From positions 1 to 34,276 of the forward strand of contig CAISJH010000150.1 in the NCBI GenBank assembly GCA_903885585.1: DNA of 34,276 nucleotides, written 5' to 3'. The first letter of the stretch is position 1; the number at the start of each line of letters is the position of its first letter. Shown in pieces: positions 16,045-24,756 of the stretch. The stretch comes from an uncultured beta proteobacterium. GTDB lineage: Bacteria; Pseudomonadota; Gammaproteobacteria; Burkholderiales; Burkholderiaceae_C. The notes under the pieces were generated by a model, which was given only the letters and a program-made list of their open reading frames with translations, was not told where the DNA came from and did not search any database. Position numbers and translations under genes: made by a program.

Positions 16045-17034
16045 ATGAACACCCTGACCCGCCGCCCCCTGCTGCAGTTACTGGCCAGCACCGCCCTGGC
16101 CTTGACCGCCCACACCGCCTGGTCCCAGGCACCGGCCTGGCCTGCAGCCGCCCCGATCAAGCTCGTCGTGCCCTTCACGCCGGGCAGCGGCACCGACGTG
16201 ATGGCCCGCGTGCTGGCCGAGAAGCTGGGCCCAGCGCTGGGCCAGCAGGTGGTGGTGGAGAACAAGCCGGGCGCCGGCGGCACCGTGGGAGCCGCGCAGG
16301 TGGCCAAGTCGGCCGCTGACGGCTACACGCTGCTGGTTCACAGCTCGGGCCACGTGGTCAACCCGGCGCTGTACCCCAAGCTGGCGTATGACACGCTGAA
16401 GGACTTCGATGGCGTCACGCCGCTGGCCAGCCTGCCCAACGTGCTGGTGGTTTCGCCGGCCAAGGGCTACAAGGACGTGGCAGACCTCGTGGCCAAGGCG
16501 AAGGCCCGGCCCGACACGCTGTTCTACGCCTCGGCAGGCAATGGCTCGGCCACGCACATGAATGCCGAGCAGTTCCGCGTGGTGGCTGGTCTGAAAGCCC
16601 AGCACGTGCCCTTCAAGGGCACGCCCGAAGCCCTCACCGACATCATCGGCGGGCGCACCGACTGGTTCTTCGCACCGCTGGTCTCGGTGCTGCCGCTGGT
16701 CAAGGATGGCAAGCTGCAAGCACTGGCCGTGGGCACGGCCGCGCGCTCCTCGGCGCTGCCCAACGTACCGTCCATCACCGACGCCGGCCTCAAGGACGCC
16801 GCCTACACCTTCTGGGTGGGCTTGTTCGCGCCGGCCAAGACGCCCAAAGCGGTGCTCGACCGGCTGCACGCCGAGGTGACCAAGGTGCTGGCCCTGCCGG
16901 ACGTGAAGGACCGGCTGGAAAAGCTCGGCGCCACCCCCATGCCCATGGCGCAACCGGCGTTCGAGAAGTTCCTTGAGTCCGAGACCGCAGCCGCCGCGCA
17001 ACTCGTCAAGGCCGCCGGCATCCGCCTGGACTGA
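16045..17034 (+). CDS. Bug/TctC-family periplasmic substrate-binding protein
   Basis: This 329-residue Bug receptor has a signal peptide (TRRPLLQLLASTALALTAHTAWSQA) and strong family motifs: IKLVVPFTPGSGTDVMAR, VVVENKPGAGGTVGAAQVAK, ADGYTLLVHSSGHVVNPALY and FWVGLFAPAKTPKAVLDRLH. ATG 16045 has GGAG eight bases upstream; the TTG at 16018 is less likely. It is the last gene of the rightward catabolic operon, about 100 bases after the amidohydrolase. It might bind the amidohydrolase's product in the periplasm. It ends 8 bases from the stop of the convergent HlyD gene, leaving no room for a separate terminator. Confidence 0.93.
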   Translation: MNTLTRRPLLQLLASTALALTAHTAWSQAPAWPAAAPIKLVVPFTPGSGTDVMARVLAEKLGPALGQQVVVENKPGAGGTVGAAQVAKSAADGYTLLVHSSGHVVNPALYPKLAYDTLKDFDGVTPLASLPNVLVVSPAKGYKDVADLVAKAKARPDTLFYASAGNGSATHMNAEQFRVVAGLKAQHVPFKGTPEALTDIIGGRTDWFFAPLVSVLPLVKDGKLQALAVGTAARSSALPNVPSITDAGLKDAAYTFWVGLFAPAKTPKAVLDRLHAEVTKVLALPDVKDRLEKLGATPMPMAQPAFEKFLESETAAAAQLVKAAGIRLD

Positions 17035-17042
17035 GCCACTTC

Positions 17043-18362
17043 TCAACGCCGCGCCTTCACCCGCACTCCGTCAGCCACAGCCGGCGGTGGGTAGGCGATG
17101 ACCACCTCACCGGGGGACAGGCCGGCGCGCACCCAGGCCAGGCTGCCATTGCGGGCCGTCACCTGCACGGCCCGAAGCCGGGCGCGACCGCCTTCAACGA
17201 CGAACACCCCCATTCGGTCAGCGGCGTCCTGAACCGCTGGTGTGGCTGGTGCCGGCCCGGGCCAGGGGAACACCGCACTGACGGGCACCCGCAGCACGTC
17301 GGCCTCCTGGCGGGTGAGTATGCGTACCACCACGCGCCAGCCGTCACCCAGTGACGCCCGAGGAGCTTCATCAACCCCACCCGCCGCAGCGGGAACCGCC
17401 GAGCCCGCCCCCGCAGGCACCAGATCGATGAGCACGTTCACCCGCTGCTCCTCCACCCCCAGCGCCGAGACCTTGGTGAAGGCGGCTGGTTCGACGCGGC
17501 GCACGCGGCCCTGCAGGGCGCCCGGCCCGCCCCAGCGCTCGATGCGCACGAGGCTGCCAGGCCGCGCCGCGGTGGCGTCGGTGGTGAGCAGCTCGGCCAC
17601 GATCTCGATGCGCGAGGTATCGGCCAGGTCCAGCAACGGCGTGCCCAGGGCCACGACGCCTGCGCTGGCCTGGTGCACGCGCAGCACGGTACCGGCCACC
17701 GGGGCGCGCACGGTGAATGTGCGGGCCGAAGGCGCTGCCCCACTGGCCGCGGCCTGGGCGGCGCCGGAGGGGGCACTGACCCCCGCACCCGCGGACAGCT
17801 CCAGCGCCACCCGCGCCTGCTGGAGTTCGTAACGCGCCACACGCTCGCTCTCCACCGCCGACTCACGCTCGCGCGTGGCCGCCTCCAGCGCCAGGCGGTC
17901 GGCGTCGGCCTTGGCCGGCGAGACAAAGCCCTGGGCCATCAGCTGGCCGGTGCGCCGCTGCTCGTTGAGCGCCTGCTCCACGCCCACCTGGGCGGCGCGC
18001 ACACGGGTACCGGCGCGCTCCAGCGCGGCCTGCACGGCGGCCACATGGGCTTGCTGCTCACGCCGCGCACGCTCGTCCAGCAGCGGGGCCAGCAGCGGCT
18101 CGATCAGCGCCACCGCCTGCCCCGCCTGCACCGCATCGCCCTCGCGCAATGAAATGCGACGCAGCCGCCCCGCGATCGGCGCCATGACCGCGTAGCGCTC
18201 GCTCACGCGGGTGCGGCCGTCCTCCTCCACCGCCGTCTCGAACGGGCCCCGCGCGGCCGCCACAGACTCCACCTCCACCGGGCGCGGCGCGACGGCCCAG
18301 ACAAGCAATCCGACGGCGAGCACACCGCTGCCCGCCAGTGCGATCCAGGTGTTGCGCCTCAT
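17043..18362 (-). CDS. HlyD/MacA-like periplasmic adaptor (membrane fusion) protein
   Basis: This 439-residue adaptor has one N-terminal membrane anchor (ALAGSGVLAVGLLVWAVAP). The first lipoyl half-motif is APIAGRLRRISLREGDAVQAGQAVALIEP. A long coiled-coil hairpin (about residues 90-200) precedes the second half, VRAPVAGTVLRVHQASAGVVALGTPL, and a beta-barrel and membrane-proximal region follow. It would bridge the inner-membrane ABC pump to an outer-membrane channel. ATG 18362 has a perfect AGGAGG seven bases upstream. It is the third gene after the ABC ATPase and FtsX-type permease, matching MacAB/DevBCA-type tripartite exporters. No TolC-like gene is present, so a TolC encoded elsewhere is probably used. 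The cargo is unknown. Confidence 0.92.
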   Translation of the reverse strand: MRRNTWIALAGSGVLAVGLLVWAVAPRPVEVESVAAARGPFETAVEEDGRTRVSERYAVMAPIAGRLRRISLREGDAVQAGQAVALIEPLLAPLLDERARREQQAHVAAVQAALERAGTRVRAAQVGVEQALNEQRRTGQLMAQGFVSPAKADADRLALEAATRERESAVESERVARYELQQARVALELSAGAGVSAPSGAAQAAASGAAPSARTFTVRAPVAGTVLRVHQASAGVVALGTPLLDLADTSRIEIVAELLTTDATAARPGSLVRIERWGGPGALQGRVRRVEPAAFTKVSALGVEEQRVNVLIDLVPAGAGSAVPAAAGGVDEAPRASLGDGWRVVVRILTRQEADVLRVPVSAVFPWPGPAPATPAVQDAADRMGVFVVEGGRARLRAVQVTARNGSLAWVRAGLSPGEVVIAYPPPAVADGVRVKARR

Positions 18363-18445
18363 GACCAGCCTCCTGTTGTCATGCCTTCACTTTCGCGTTC
18401 ACTTGGGCCTTCAACCACGCCTAGATGAGGTCCTCAAGAGCGAGC

Positions 18446-20836
18446 TCATTCCAGCGTCTTCAGCGCCGCCACCATGTCCAGCCGGTCGATCCGGCGGCGC
18501 ACCACCAGCGCGCTACCCAGCCCGGCCAGCACCACACACATCGCAGCCCAGGCGTAGGTGCGCGGCAGGATCACCACCGGAAAGTGAAACTGGTCGGTCT
18601 TCAACGCCGCCGACAGCAGGTGCACCAGCCCCCAGCCGGCCAGCATGCCCAGCGGCAGCGCCACCGCGATGAGCAGCGCCAACTCGCCCAGCAGCAGCGC
18701 CGAAACTTCTCCGCGCGTGAAGCCCAGCACGCGCAGTGAGGCGAGTTCCCAGGCCCGCTCCGAGAGGGCGATGCGCGCGTTGTTGTAGACCACGCCCACC
18801 GCGATGACGGCGGCAAACACCGTCATCACGGTACTCATGATGCGGATGTTGCGCGCCGTGATCTGCTCCATGTTGCGCAGCAGCGTGGCCTTGCTGAAAG
18901 CCCCGCCCACGCGCGGCATCTCGCGCGTGGCCTCCAGCAGCTCGGCCTCGCGGCCGCGCTCCACGCCCAGCGAAAAGCCCCCCGCCACGTCGCCCTCGCC
19001 CAGCGCCCGGTTCAGCGCCGTGCGCTCCATCGTCGCGTTCAGGCCCATGGTCTCCTGCACCGTGGCGTCCACCGTCAGCGTCAAGGTGCGCGGCCGGCCC
19101 TCCAGCACCTCGGCCTGCACGGTGTCGCCCACCCTCAGCGCGAGCTTCTCGGCCAGGCGGTCGGTCAGCACCACGCCTTGGCCCCCGTGGCCGTCCAGGC
19201 GCACCGCGCGGCCTTGCGTATCGATCACCTGGTTGAGCTGGGCATCGGCGTCCAGCCCGCGGATCTGCACACGCTGGCGCCGCGCGCCGTGCACCAGGTC
19301 CACCGCCACCTGCCGCGTAGCTTCCACACGGAAGACCCCCGGTGCGCGGGCCAGCGAGCGCGCCGCAGAGTCGTTGGTGGTCTCCAGCATCCACACCTGC
19401 ACGTCGGCGCGCATGGCCACGTTGAACTGCCGCTCGACGATGTGGCCGATGGCGTCGCGGAAGAAGTTGCCCAGCACGACGATGGCCACCGCCGCCGCCA
19501 CCCCGGCCACGGCGAGGCTGCTGCGCCAGGGCCGGCGCTCGAGTTGGCGCAGGATCATGCGCAGCGAGGTGGGCAGGCCCGCCAGGCCGGCGCGCTCGAT
19601 CAGCGTGCGCCGGTAGTGCGCTGGTGCGGGCGGCCGCATGGCCTCGGCCGGGGCCAGGCGCGCCGTGGAACGGATGGCGTGCAGCGTGCCCAGCACCGCG
19701 GTAGCCACGGTGATGCCGATGGCCAGCAACACCAGCTCCGGCGGCAGCCGGTGCTCGAAGCTCGGAAAGCGGAAGAACTCGGCATACAGGCCGGTGAACA
19801 TCACCCCCAGGCCCTTGCCCAGGGCTACTCCGAGTGCCGAGCCCGCGGCCACCACCAGCAGCACGAAGGCCAGGTAATGCGCCGCCAGGGCCCGATTGGC
19901 GTAGCCCAGCGCCTTGAGCGCGGCGATCTGCTCGCGCTGCGTGGCCACCATCCTGGACACCACCACGTTCAGCAGGAAGGCCGCCACACCCAGAAAGATC
20001 GCCGGCAGCACGGTGCCGATGACGCGCTGCTCGGCGATCTCGTTGTCCAGCATGGCGTGCGAGCCCTGGTGCTCGCGGCCGTGCGGGTCGCGCCCGCCGT
20101 AGCGCTGCAGGATGGGCTTGAGCGCGGCGATCACCCGCCGCTCGTCGGCTCCGGGGGCCAGCCGAAAGGACAGGCGGTTGAAGGCGCCTTCCATGTCCCA
20201 CACCGCGGCCAGCACCTCGGCGTCCACCCAGAACACACCAAAGCCGCGCGGGTCGGGCATGCCGAACATGCCGGCGAACACGACCTCCGGCGACAGCGCT
20301 ACGCCGCGCACCACCAGGTCGCGCTGGCGCCCGTTGATCACGGCCTGCAGGCGCGCGCCGGGCTTCAGCGCGTGGGCATCCGCAAACGCCTCCGAGACCC
20401 AGGCGGGAATAGCGCCGTCGGGCTGCGTGCGGCCGGGTGACATGGAGGCGTCGTCGGCCAGGCCGCTTCGCAGCTCGATGCGGTTGAGCTCACGCGGGCG
20501 CTTCGGGTCCATGCCCACCAGATGCCCCATCAGCGGGTCGGACAGGCCCTCGATACGCAGCCGCACCGGCCGCTCCACCGTGGCCTGCACCAGGGCCACG
20601 CCCGGCACGGCTTGCAGCACCGGCAGCAGCGACAACGGCGCACGCCGCACCGAGGCGAAGACGTCGGCAAAGCGGCCTTGCTCGTAGAAGCGGTCGCGCG
20701 CATCCGACAGCGAGGCCACGGCCGACAGCGTGGTGAGAAAGCCCGCGACGGCGCTGGCCACCACCAGCGCGATGGTGAGCGCCTGACTCCACATGCGCGT
20801 GAGGTCGCGCAGCAGCTTGCGGTTCAGGGCCCGCAC
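18446..20836 (-). CDS. FtsX-family ABC transporter permease
   Basis: This is a large permease of about 797 residues with two FtsX-type modules. The N-terminal membrane helix is [21 protein letters not shown], followed by an extracytoplasmic domain and a membrane block ([21 protein letters not shown]). The second half repeats this pattern and ends with three helices ([28 protein letters not shown] and later). Such permeases work with MacB/LolD-type ATPases in export or lipoprotein handling. The open frame reaches back to 21019 and overlaps the ATPase gene. I placed the start at GTG 20836, which has GGAGG eight bases upstream and gives the usual [17 protein letters not shown] beginning; no other start codon lies between it and the ATPase stop. 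Confidence 0.9.
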   Translation of the reverse strand: MRALNRKLLRDLTRMWSQALTIALVVASAVAGFLTTLSAVASLSDARDRFYEQGRFADVFASVRRAPLSLLPVLQAVPGVALVQATVERPVRLRIEGLSDPLMGHLVGMDPKRPRELNRIELRSGLADDASMSPGRTQPDGAIPAWVSEAFADAHALKPGARLQAVINGRQRDLVVRGVALSPEVVFAGMFGMPDPRGFGVFWVDAEVLAAVWDMEGAFNRLSFRLAPGADERRVIAALKPILQRYGGRDPHGREHQGSHAMLDNEIAEQRVIGTVLPAIFLGVAAFLLNVVVSRMVATQREQIAALKALGYANRALAAHYLAFVLLVVAAGSALGVALGKGLGVMFTGLYAEFFRFPSFEHRLPPELVLLAIGITVATAVLGTLHAIRSTARLAPAEAMRPPAPAHYRRTLIERAGLAGLPTSLRMILRQLERRPWRSSLAVAGVAAAVAIVVLGNFFRDAIGHIVERQFNVAMRADVQVWMLETTNDSAARSLARAPGVFRVEATRQVAVDLVHGARRQRVQIRGLDADAQLNQVIDTQGRAVRLDGHGGQGVVLTDRLAEKLALRVGDTVQAEVLEGRPRTLTLTVDATVQETMGLNATMERTALNRALGEGDVAGGFSLGVERGREAELLEATREMPRVGGAFSKATLLRNMEQITARNIRIMSTVMTVFAAVIAVGVVYNNARIALSERAWELASLRVLGFTRGEVSALLLGELALLIAVALPLGMLAGWGLVHLLSAALKTDQFHFPVVILPRTYAWAAMCVVLAGLGSALVVRRRIDRLDMVAALKTLE

Positions 20837-20918
20837 GACGGCGTCCTCCAGCCGCGGCGTGACGATATGACGGCCACGGGTTGTGAGTCGTCTTCGTACG
20901 GCCCGGATGTCGCAAGCC

Positions 20919-21635
20919 TCACCACGCAACCTCCGAAGCACTGGCCCGCTGCGCGTGGCGCTCCTCGCGCTGGATGGTGCCGTCGCCCAGGTACAGCACG
21001 CGGTCGGCCATACGCGCAATGGCCGCGTTGTGGGTGATCACCACGGCCGTGGTGCCCAGGCGCTGGTTGATGTCGGCAATGGCCTCCAGCACGCGCTTGC
21101 CTGTGGCGAAGTCCAGCGCGCCCGTCGGCTCGTCGCACAGCAGCACGTCCGGGCGCTTGACGATGGCGCGCGCAATCGCCACGCGCTGCTGCTCACCGCC
21201 CGAGAGCTGCGCCGGAAAGTGGTCACGCCTCGGCATCAGGTCCACCAGGCCCAGCGCCTCGTCGATGTCCATCGGGTGCTCGGCGATGTCAGTGACCAGG
21301 GCCACGTTCTCGCGCACCGTCAGGCTGGGAATCAGGTTGTAGAACTGGAAGACAAAGCCCACATGCTCGCGCCGGTAGCGCGTGAGCGCCGCCTCGTCGG
21401 CGCCATCGAGCCGGTGGTCGGCAAACCAGACCTCGCCCGAAGTGGGCACGTCCAGCCCACCCAGGATGTTCAGCAGCGTGCTCTTGCCGCTGCCCGAGGG
21501 GCCGAGCAGCACGACGAACTCGCCCGCGGCGATCTCCAGCGACACGTCGCGCAACGCCACCACCTCGGTCGCACCGCTGCCGTAGGTCTTGCGCAGCGTT
21601 CGGGCGACGAAGATCGGATTTGCCGGCACGGCCAT
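20919..21635 (-). CDS. MacB/LolD-type ABC transporter ATPase
   Basis: This is a 238-residue ATP-binding subunit. Walker A is GPSGSGKS (45-52), the Q-loop is in [13 protein letters not shown], the signature is LSGGEQQR (144-151), Walker B is VLLCDEP (164-170), and the H-loop His is at 202 ([14 protein letters not shown]). The [11 protein letters not shown] and [11 protein letters not shown] stretches are typical of the MacB/LolD/FtsE group, which drives mechanotransmission through FtsX-type permeases and does not import solutes. It is the first gene of the leftward ABC exporter operon, 82 bases ahead of the permease start. A separate promoter would lie in 21636-21874. Confidence 0.93.
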   Translation of the reverse strand: MAVPANPIFVARTLRKTYGSGATEVVALRDVSLEIAAGEFVVLLGPSGSGKSTLLNILGGLDVPTSGEVWFADHRLDGADEAALTRYRREHVGFVFQFYNLIPSLTVRENVALVTDIAEHPMDIDEALGLVDLMPRRDHFPAQLSGGEQQRVAIARAIVKRPDVLLCDEPTGALDFATGKRVLEAIADINQRLGTTAVVITHNAAIARMADRVLYLGDGTIQREERHAQRASASEVAW

Positions 21636-21874
21636 CGGCGCTGGCGTGCAGGGCCGCAGGAGTCAAGGGAGCCGCTGATTCTGGTCAGGCTGCAGGCTGC
21701 GGGCTTGCGCTGGAACAAAGCCGCAGCTGATGCACCGGCGAACCCAGCTCCGGTGGCGCGTCAGGTCTCTGGCCGTTCGCTTTGAGCCAGCCGAAAGGCT
21801 TCGACCGGCATGACCTGAGCAGGGTCGAAGGTCTCAGCCCGAGCGGAGCCTCAAGACACTGCGAACTGCAGGGC
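21636..21874. other. Intergenic region between the ABC exporter operon and the MFS gene
   Basis: This 239-base gap contains no convincing gene; the short open frames across it are shadows without family resemblance. It should hold the promoter of the ABC ATPase gene and the 3' end of the MFS transcript. The only clear structure is the inverted repeat at 21799-21830. Confidence 0.6.
21799..21830. repeat. Inverted repeat CTTCGACC/GGTCGAAG (REP-like element or terminator)
   Basis: Perfect 8-base arms CTTCGACC (21799-21806) and GGTCGAAG (21823-21830) enclose a 16-base loop, followed by GTCTCAGCCCGAGCGG. The word combination resembles the short palindromic intergenic repeats with a TTCGAC...CTCAG...CGAACGG core that are scattered through many beta- and gammaproteobacterial genomes. 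It lies just past the 3' end of the leftward MFS gene, so it may end that transcript. Confidence 0.5.
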
Positions 21875-23176
21875 TCAGGCCACGTTGGCAAGCGCTGCGC
21901 GCGACAGCAGTTCATGGCGCCAGGCTGCGCCAATGGCCAGCGTGAGCACCAGGCCGATCACCACGTAGAGCAGGCCCGTGGTCTGGTACCCCGCCAGCGG
22001 GATGAGGGCACCCGCAGCCATCAACCCGAGCGGCAGGGTGTAGATGGCCAGCATCCTCACGCCCATGATGCGCCCCCGGAACCGCTCCTCGGTGGTGCGC
22101 AGCAGCACGATGGACAGCGACACCATGCTCAGACTCTGGGCCATGCCCGCGAGCACCAGCATGGCCATGGCCACCGGCACCGTGACCGACAACACAAACC
22201 CGGCCAGACACAGGTACCACATGAATGAGGCCACCAGCATCACGCGCGCCTGAGGCAAGCGCCGGCCCCAGGCACTCAGGGCGAGCGAGCCGATCAAGGC
22301 CCCGAAGGCAAAGCTCGCCACCAGCCACCCCAACCCGCGCTGGTCGAGGTGGAATACCTCCTTGGCCGTGTAGGGCATCAGGCCCATGGTCAGCGGGAAA
22401 GCGGTCAGGTTCACGAGGGCGGCCACGCTCATGGCTGCCCGCAACAGCGGTGTGCGCCAGGCATGAAGCAGCCCCTCGCTGACCTCGCGCCACGGCGAGG
22501 GCCGGTGCAGCGGCGAAGCGGTGCTGAGCACACCCGAAGACCCCGACCCGCGGGCCACCGCGCGCCAGGTCATCCAGGCTGCCAGGAGGTACAGGCTGAC
22601 GATGACAAAGTAAGCCGGCGTCATGCCGAAGGCAGCCATGAAGCCCGCCCCCACCAGCGCCCCGCAGATGCGGGCCGAGTCTTGAGTGGTCCGCGAGATG
22701 CCCAGCGCCGCCACCAGATGCTGCGCGGGCAGGGTGGCGCTGATCAATGCACTGCGCATGCCGATGTCTGAGGGCCGCACCACCCCGGCCAGCGCCGCCA
22801 CGCACAGCACCACGGTGGGATGCAGCTTGCCGATGAAGGCGAACACCAGGATGACGCCGGCCATGCAGGCATAGACCAGACGCAAACCCACGAGCACCCT
22901 GCCGAGCCCCAGCCGGTCACCCAACATGCCCACCACCGGAGACACGAGGGTGCCCACGTACATCAGCGACCCGAACAGCGTGAGCAGCACCACCGAGCCC
23001 GTTTCGACGAGCACGTACCAGCCCAGGATCAGCGTCTCCATCTCCATGGCCCAGGCCGTGAGCAGATCGGCCGGCCACAGGAACCGAAAGCTGCGTGTGC
23101 GAAAGGGAGCCAATGCCCCCCAGGCTCCGGGTGCGGTCAAGGTGTGCTGACAGCTACCCGCCCAAACCAAGGGCAT
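21875..23176 (-). CDS. MFS transporter (EntS/MFS_3-like)
   Basis: This is a major facilitator protein with 10-12 membrane helices over about 430 residues. The start region FRTRSFRFLWPADLLTAW leads into helix 1, and the loop LGDRLGLGRVLVGLRLVYA is the MFS signature loop between helices 2 and 3. The order of elements and the late LLRTTEERFRGRIMGVRMLA resemble the EntS (enterobactin exporter)/MFS_3 group, which export small molecules. The start is unsure: GTG 23212, ATG 23176 and TTG 23113 are all in frame, and the last gives a length more typical of the group. It is transcribed away from the Bug gene at 23488. The substrate is unknown. Confidence 0.87.
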   Translation of the reverse strand: MPLVWAGSCQHTLTAPGAWGALAPFRTRSFRFLWPADLLTAWAMEMETLILGWYVLVETGSVVLLTLFGSLMYVGTLVSPVVGMLGDRLGLGRVLVGLRLVYACMAGVILVFAFIGKLHPTVVLCVAALAGVVRPSDIGMRSALISATLPAQHLVAALGISRTTQDSARICGALVGAGFMAAFGMTPAYFVIVSLYLLAAWMTWRAVARGSGSSGVLSTASPLHRPSPWREVSEGLLHAWRTPLLRAAMSVAALVNLTAFPLTMGLMPYTAKEVFHLDQRGLGWLVASFAFGALIGSLALSAWGRRLPQARVMLVASFMWYLCLAGFVLSVTVPVAMAMLVLAGMAQSLSMVSLSIVLLRTTEERFRGRIMGVRMLAIYTLPLGLMAAGALIPLAGYQTTGLLYVVIGLVLTLAIGAAWRHELLSRAALANVA

Positions 23177-23487
23177 GGCGTGGCCGAGTCCCACAACAGC
23201 CGCGCCCAGCACAACAGCTGAGTTGCAGTGAACTTAGAAATGTGAGTCACCCTCTGCCATCCCCTGAAAGCCCGCAACGGCCCTGCCTTGAAACGTCCTG
23301 AATCCATTTCCACCCCGGCGGCAGCAGTATCGCTGCGGCCCAATCGGTGTTCGGCGTGCATGTAAGCCAGATATCTCGCCGATCGTACGCGGCCTGGGCC
23401 GGAATGGGGTAACAGCGTGGGGCATTGGAAATGACCATCATCCTGTCGGCCCGGCATCCCGCCCACGACCCTTACCAGGAGAACCTC
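23177..23487. other. Divergent intergenic region between the MFS and Bug genes
   Basis: No gene is supported in this roughly 311-base region. The Bug frame is open back to 23425 but its good start is at 23488. Promoters for both directions must lie here. I see a GTGAGTCAC near-palindrome at 23242-23250 and a GCAGC-AGTATC-GCTGC inverted repeat near 23321-23336, either of which might be a regulator site. No confident -35/-10 pair could be picked. The region is less GC-rich than its surroundings. Confidence 0.45.
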
Positions 23488-24459
23488 ATGACCATGGGCC
23501 CCAAGCGCCGCGTGCTGGTCCAAGGCTTGGCAGCCAGCTTGCTGACCTCACCGATGCACGGCCGGGCGCAGAGCGGTTTTCCCAACAAGCCGCTGCGCAT
23601 CATCGTGCCGTTTCCTCCGGGTGGCGCGGTGGACATATCCATGCGGGTCATGGGTGAGGTGATGCAAACCCAGCTCAATCAGACCCTCCTTGTTGACAAC
23701 CGCCCGGGCGGCGCCTACATGATCGGTCTGCAGCAATTGACCAGTGCCGCTGCAGACGGCCACACGCTGCTGCACCTCAACTCCACCATGTCCGCCGTCC
23801 AGGTCACCCTCAAGCGCCTGGACATGCTCAAGCAGATGACCCCGGTGGCTTGTCTGGCGGCCACCGATGGCGTTCTCTGCGCTTCCAGCACTGCACCCTT
23901 CAAGACGCTGCCAGAGATGATCACGTGGGCCAAGGCCAACCCGGGACAGCTGACTTATGGCTCGATCGGCCAAGGATCGCTTGAACATCTCTTCATGCTC
24001 AGCCTCGGCAATCGGTATGGGTTCAAGGGCTTGAATGTGCCTTTCAAGGGAGGTGCCGACGGCGCCGTGGCGCTGGCCCAGAATGAAATTCAGGTCATGG
24101 TTTTGGCCAGCCCCTTGCTGGTTCAGTGGGCTAGCAGACTGCGCGTCCTGGCTGCCTTGGGCGAAAAGCGAAATCCCTTGGCAGCGGATGCGCCCACGCT
24201 GGTTGAAGCCAAGATCGACTCACCCACCTTGACCTATTGGGGTGGCGTGGCAGCGCCGCTGGGCACGCCGCGCGCCGCGGTAGAAAGTCTCCAAAAGCTC
24301 TTCGCCACCGCCCTTGAGCTGAACACGCTCAAAGCCCGATATCTGCCCTTGGGATTGGTACCTCGCTACCTGTCGGCGGACGATTTCACCAAAGTCATCG
24401 AGGATGAAGTCAAGTGGCTTGCGACTACGGTCAAAGTCGCTGACTTGAACTTGATCTGA
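23488..24459 (+). CDS. Bug/TctC-family periplasmic substrate-binding protein (atypical base composition)
   Basis: This is a 323-residue Bug receptor with a Tat-like signal (PKRRVLVQGLAASLLTSPMHGRAQS) and mature motifs FPNKPLRIIVPFPPGGAVDISMR, LLVDNRPGGAYMIG, ADGHTLLHLNS and YWGGVAAPLGTPRAAVESL. ATG 23488 has AGGAGA six bases upstream, the best ribosome site of the four Bug genes. The gene uses more TTG, GAT, AAT and CTT codons than its neighbours; several 60-base lines counted by eye are 55-62% GC, against about 73% in one line of the Bug gene at 16.2 kb. That suggests a different history, possibly horizontal transfer. It is not close to any catabolic enzyme gene. Confidence 0.92.
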   Translation: MTMGPKRRVLVQGLAASLLTSPMHGRAQSGFPNKPLRIIVPFPPGGAVDISMRVMGEVMQTQLNQTLLVDNRPGGAYMIGLQQLTSAAADGHTLLHLNSTMSAVQVTLKRLDMLKQMTPVACLAATDGVLCASSTAPFKTLPEMITWAKANPGQLTYGSIGQGSLEHLFMLSLGNRYGFKGLNVPFKGGADGAVALAQNEIQVMVLASPLLVQWASRLRVLAALGEKRNPLAADAPTLVEAKIDSPTLTYWGGVAAPLGTPRAAVESLQKLFATALELNTLKARYLPLGLVPRYLSADDFTKVIEDEVKWLATTVKVADLNLI

Positions 24460-24460
24460 G

Positions 24461-24522
24461 TCAGGCCTGAAGTTGATAGGGTCGAACCGAGCGACGCTTC
24501 GCGGCAGGCTTGTCCTCGCGAA
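24461..24522. terminator. Palindrome and hairpin after the Bug gene (possible terminator)
   Basis: Right after the Bug stop there is a perfect 10-base palindrome, TCAGGCCTGA (24461-24470). It is followed by a hairpin with arms TTCGCG (24498-24503) and CGCGAA (24517-24522) and an inner AGG/CCT pairing. There is no T-run after the hairpin, so intrinsic termination is only possible. Confidence 0.35.
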
Positions 24523-24579
24523 ATCAACGGTGTCCGATCGGCCCTGAATCACAACTTCACTCGCAGTCGGGCGACAACC

Positions 24580-24753
24580 ATGTCTACTTCATCCGTCACC
24601 GGTCGCGCCGACTATGCCGCGGAGCCCTTCGGGGCGGGCCGTTCACAAGTTTGCTTGCGCCCACTCGGGGAGCCGGGCCGGGCACGCCAAAGACATTGGT
24701 GGCTCGCAGTTCCACCACTGCACGCTGGTGCTCTGCTCATTCTGAAGAAGTGA
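24580..24753 (+). CDS. Possible small leader ORF upstream of the sensor kinase
   Basis: An ATG at 24580 opens a 57-codon frame (MSTSSVTGRADYAAEPFGAG...) that ends with TGA three bases before the kinase ATG, in the same reading frame. There is no good ribosome binding site and no family I recognise. It could be a translationally coupled leader peptide or chance. The rest of the 297-base gap 24460-24756 should hold the kinase promoter, but I found no clear one. Confidence 0.2.
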   Translation: MSTSSVTGRADYAAEPFGAGRSQVCLRPLGEPGRARQRHWWLAVPPLHAGALLILKK

Positions 24754-24756
24754 CGG

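Noticed and set aside
14313-16307. 664-residue minus-strand ORF opposite the amidohydrolase
   Set aside because: The sense strand has a complete amidohydrolase with metal motifs. The antisense frame is open only because of third-position GC bias.
17035-17042. Terminator between the converging Bug and HlyD genes
   Set aside because: Only 8 bases separate the stops; no hairpin is visible at the junction.
18513-20201. 562-residue minus-strand ORF inside the FtsX permease gene in another frame
   Set aside because: Ala/Gly/Arg-rich shadow; the permease frame has the membrane segments.
19178-20440. Plus-strand ORF of 420 residues opposite the permease
   Set aside because: Antisense shadow without motifs or a credible start.
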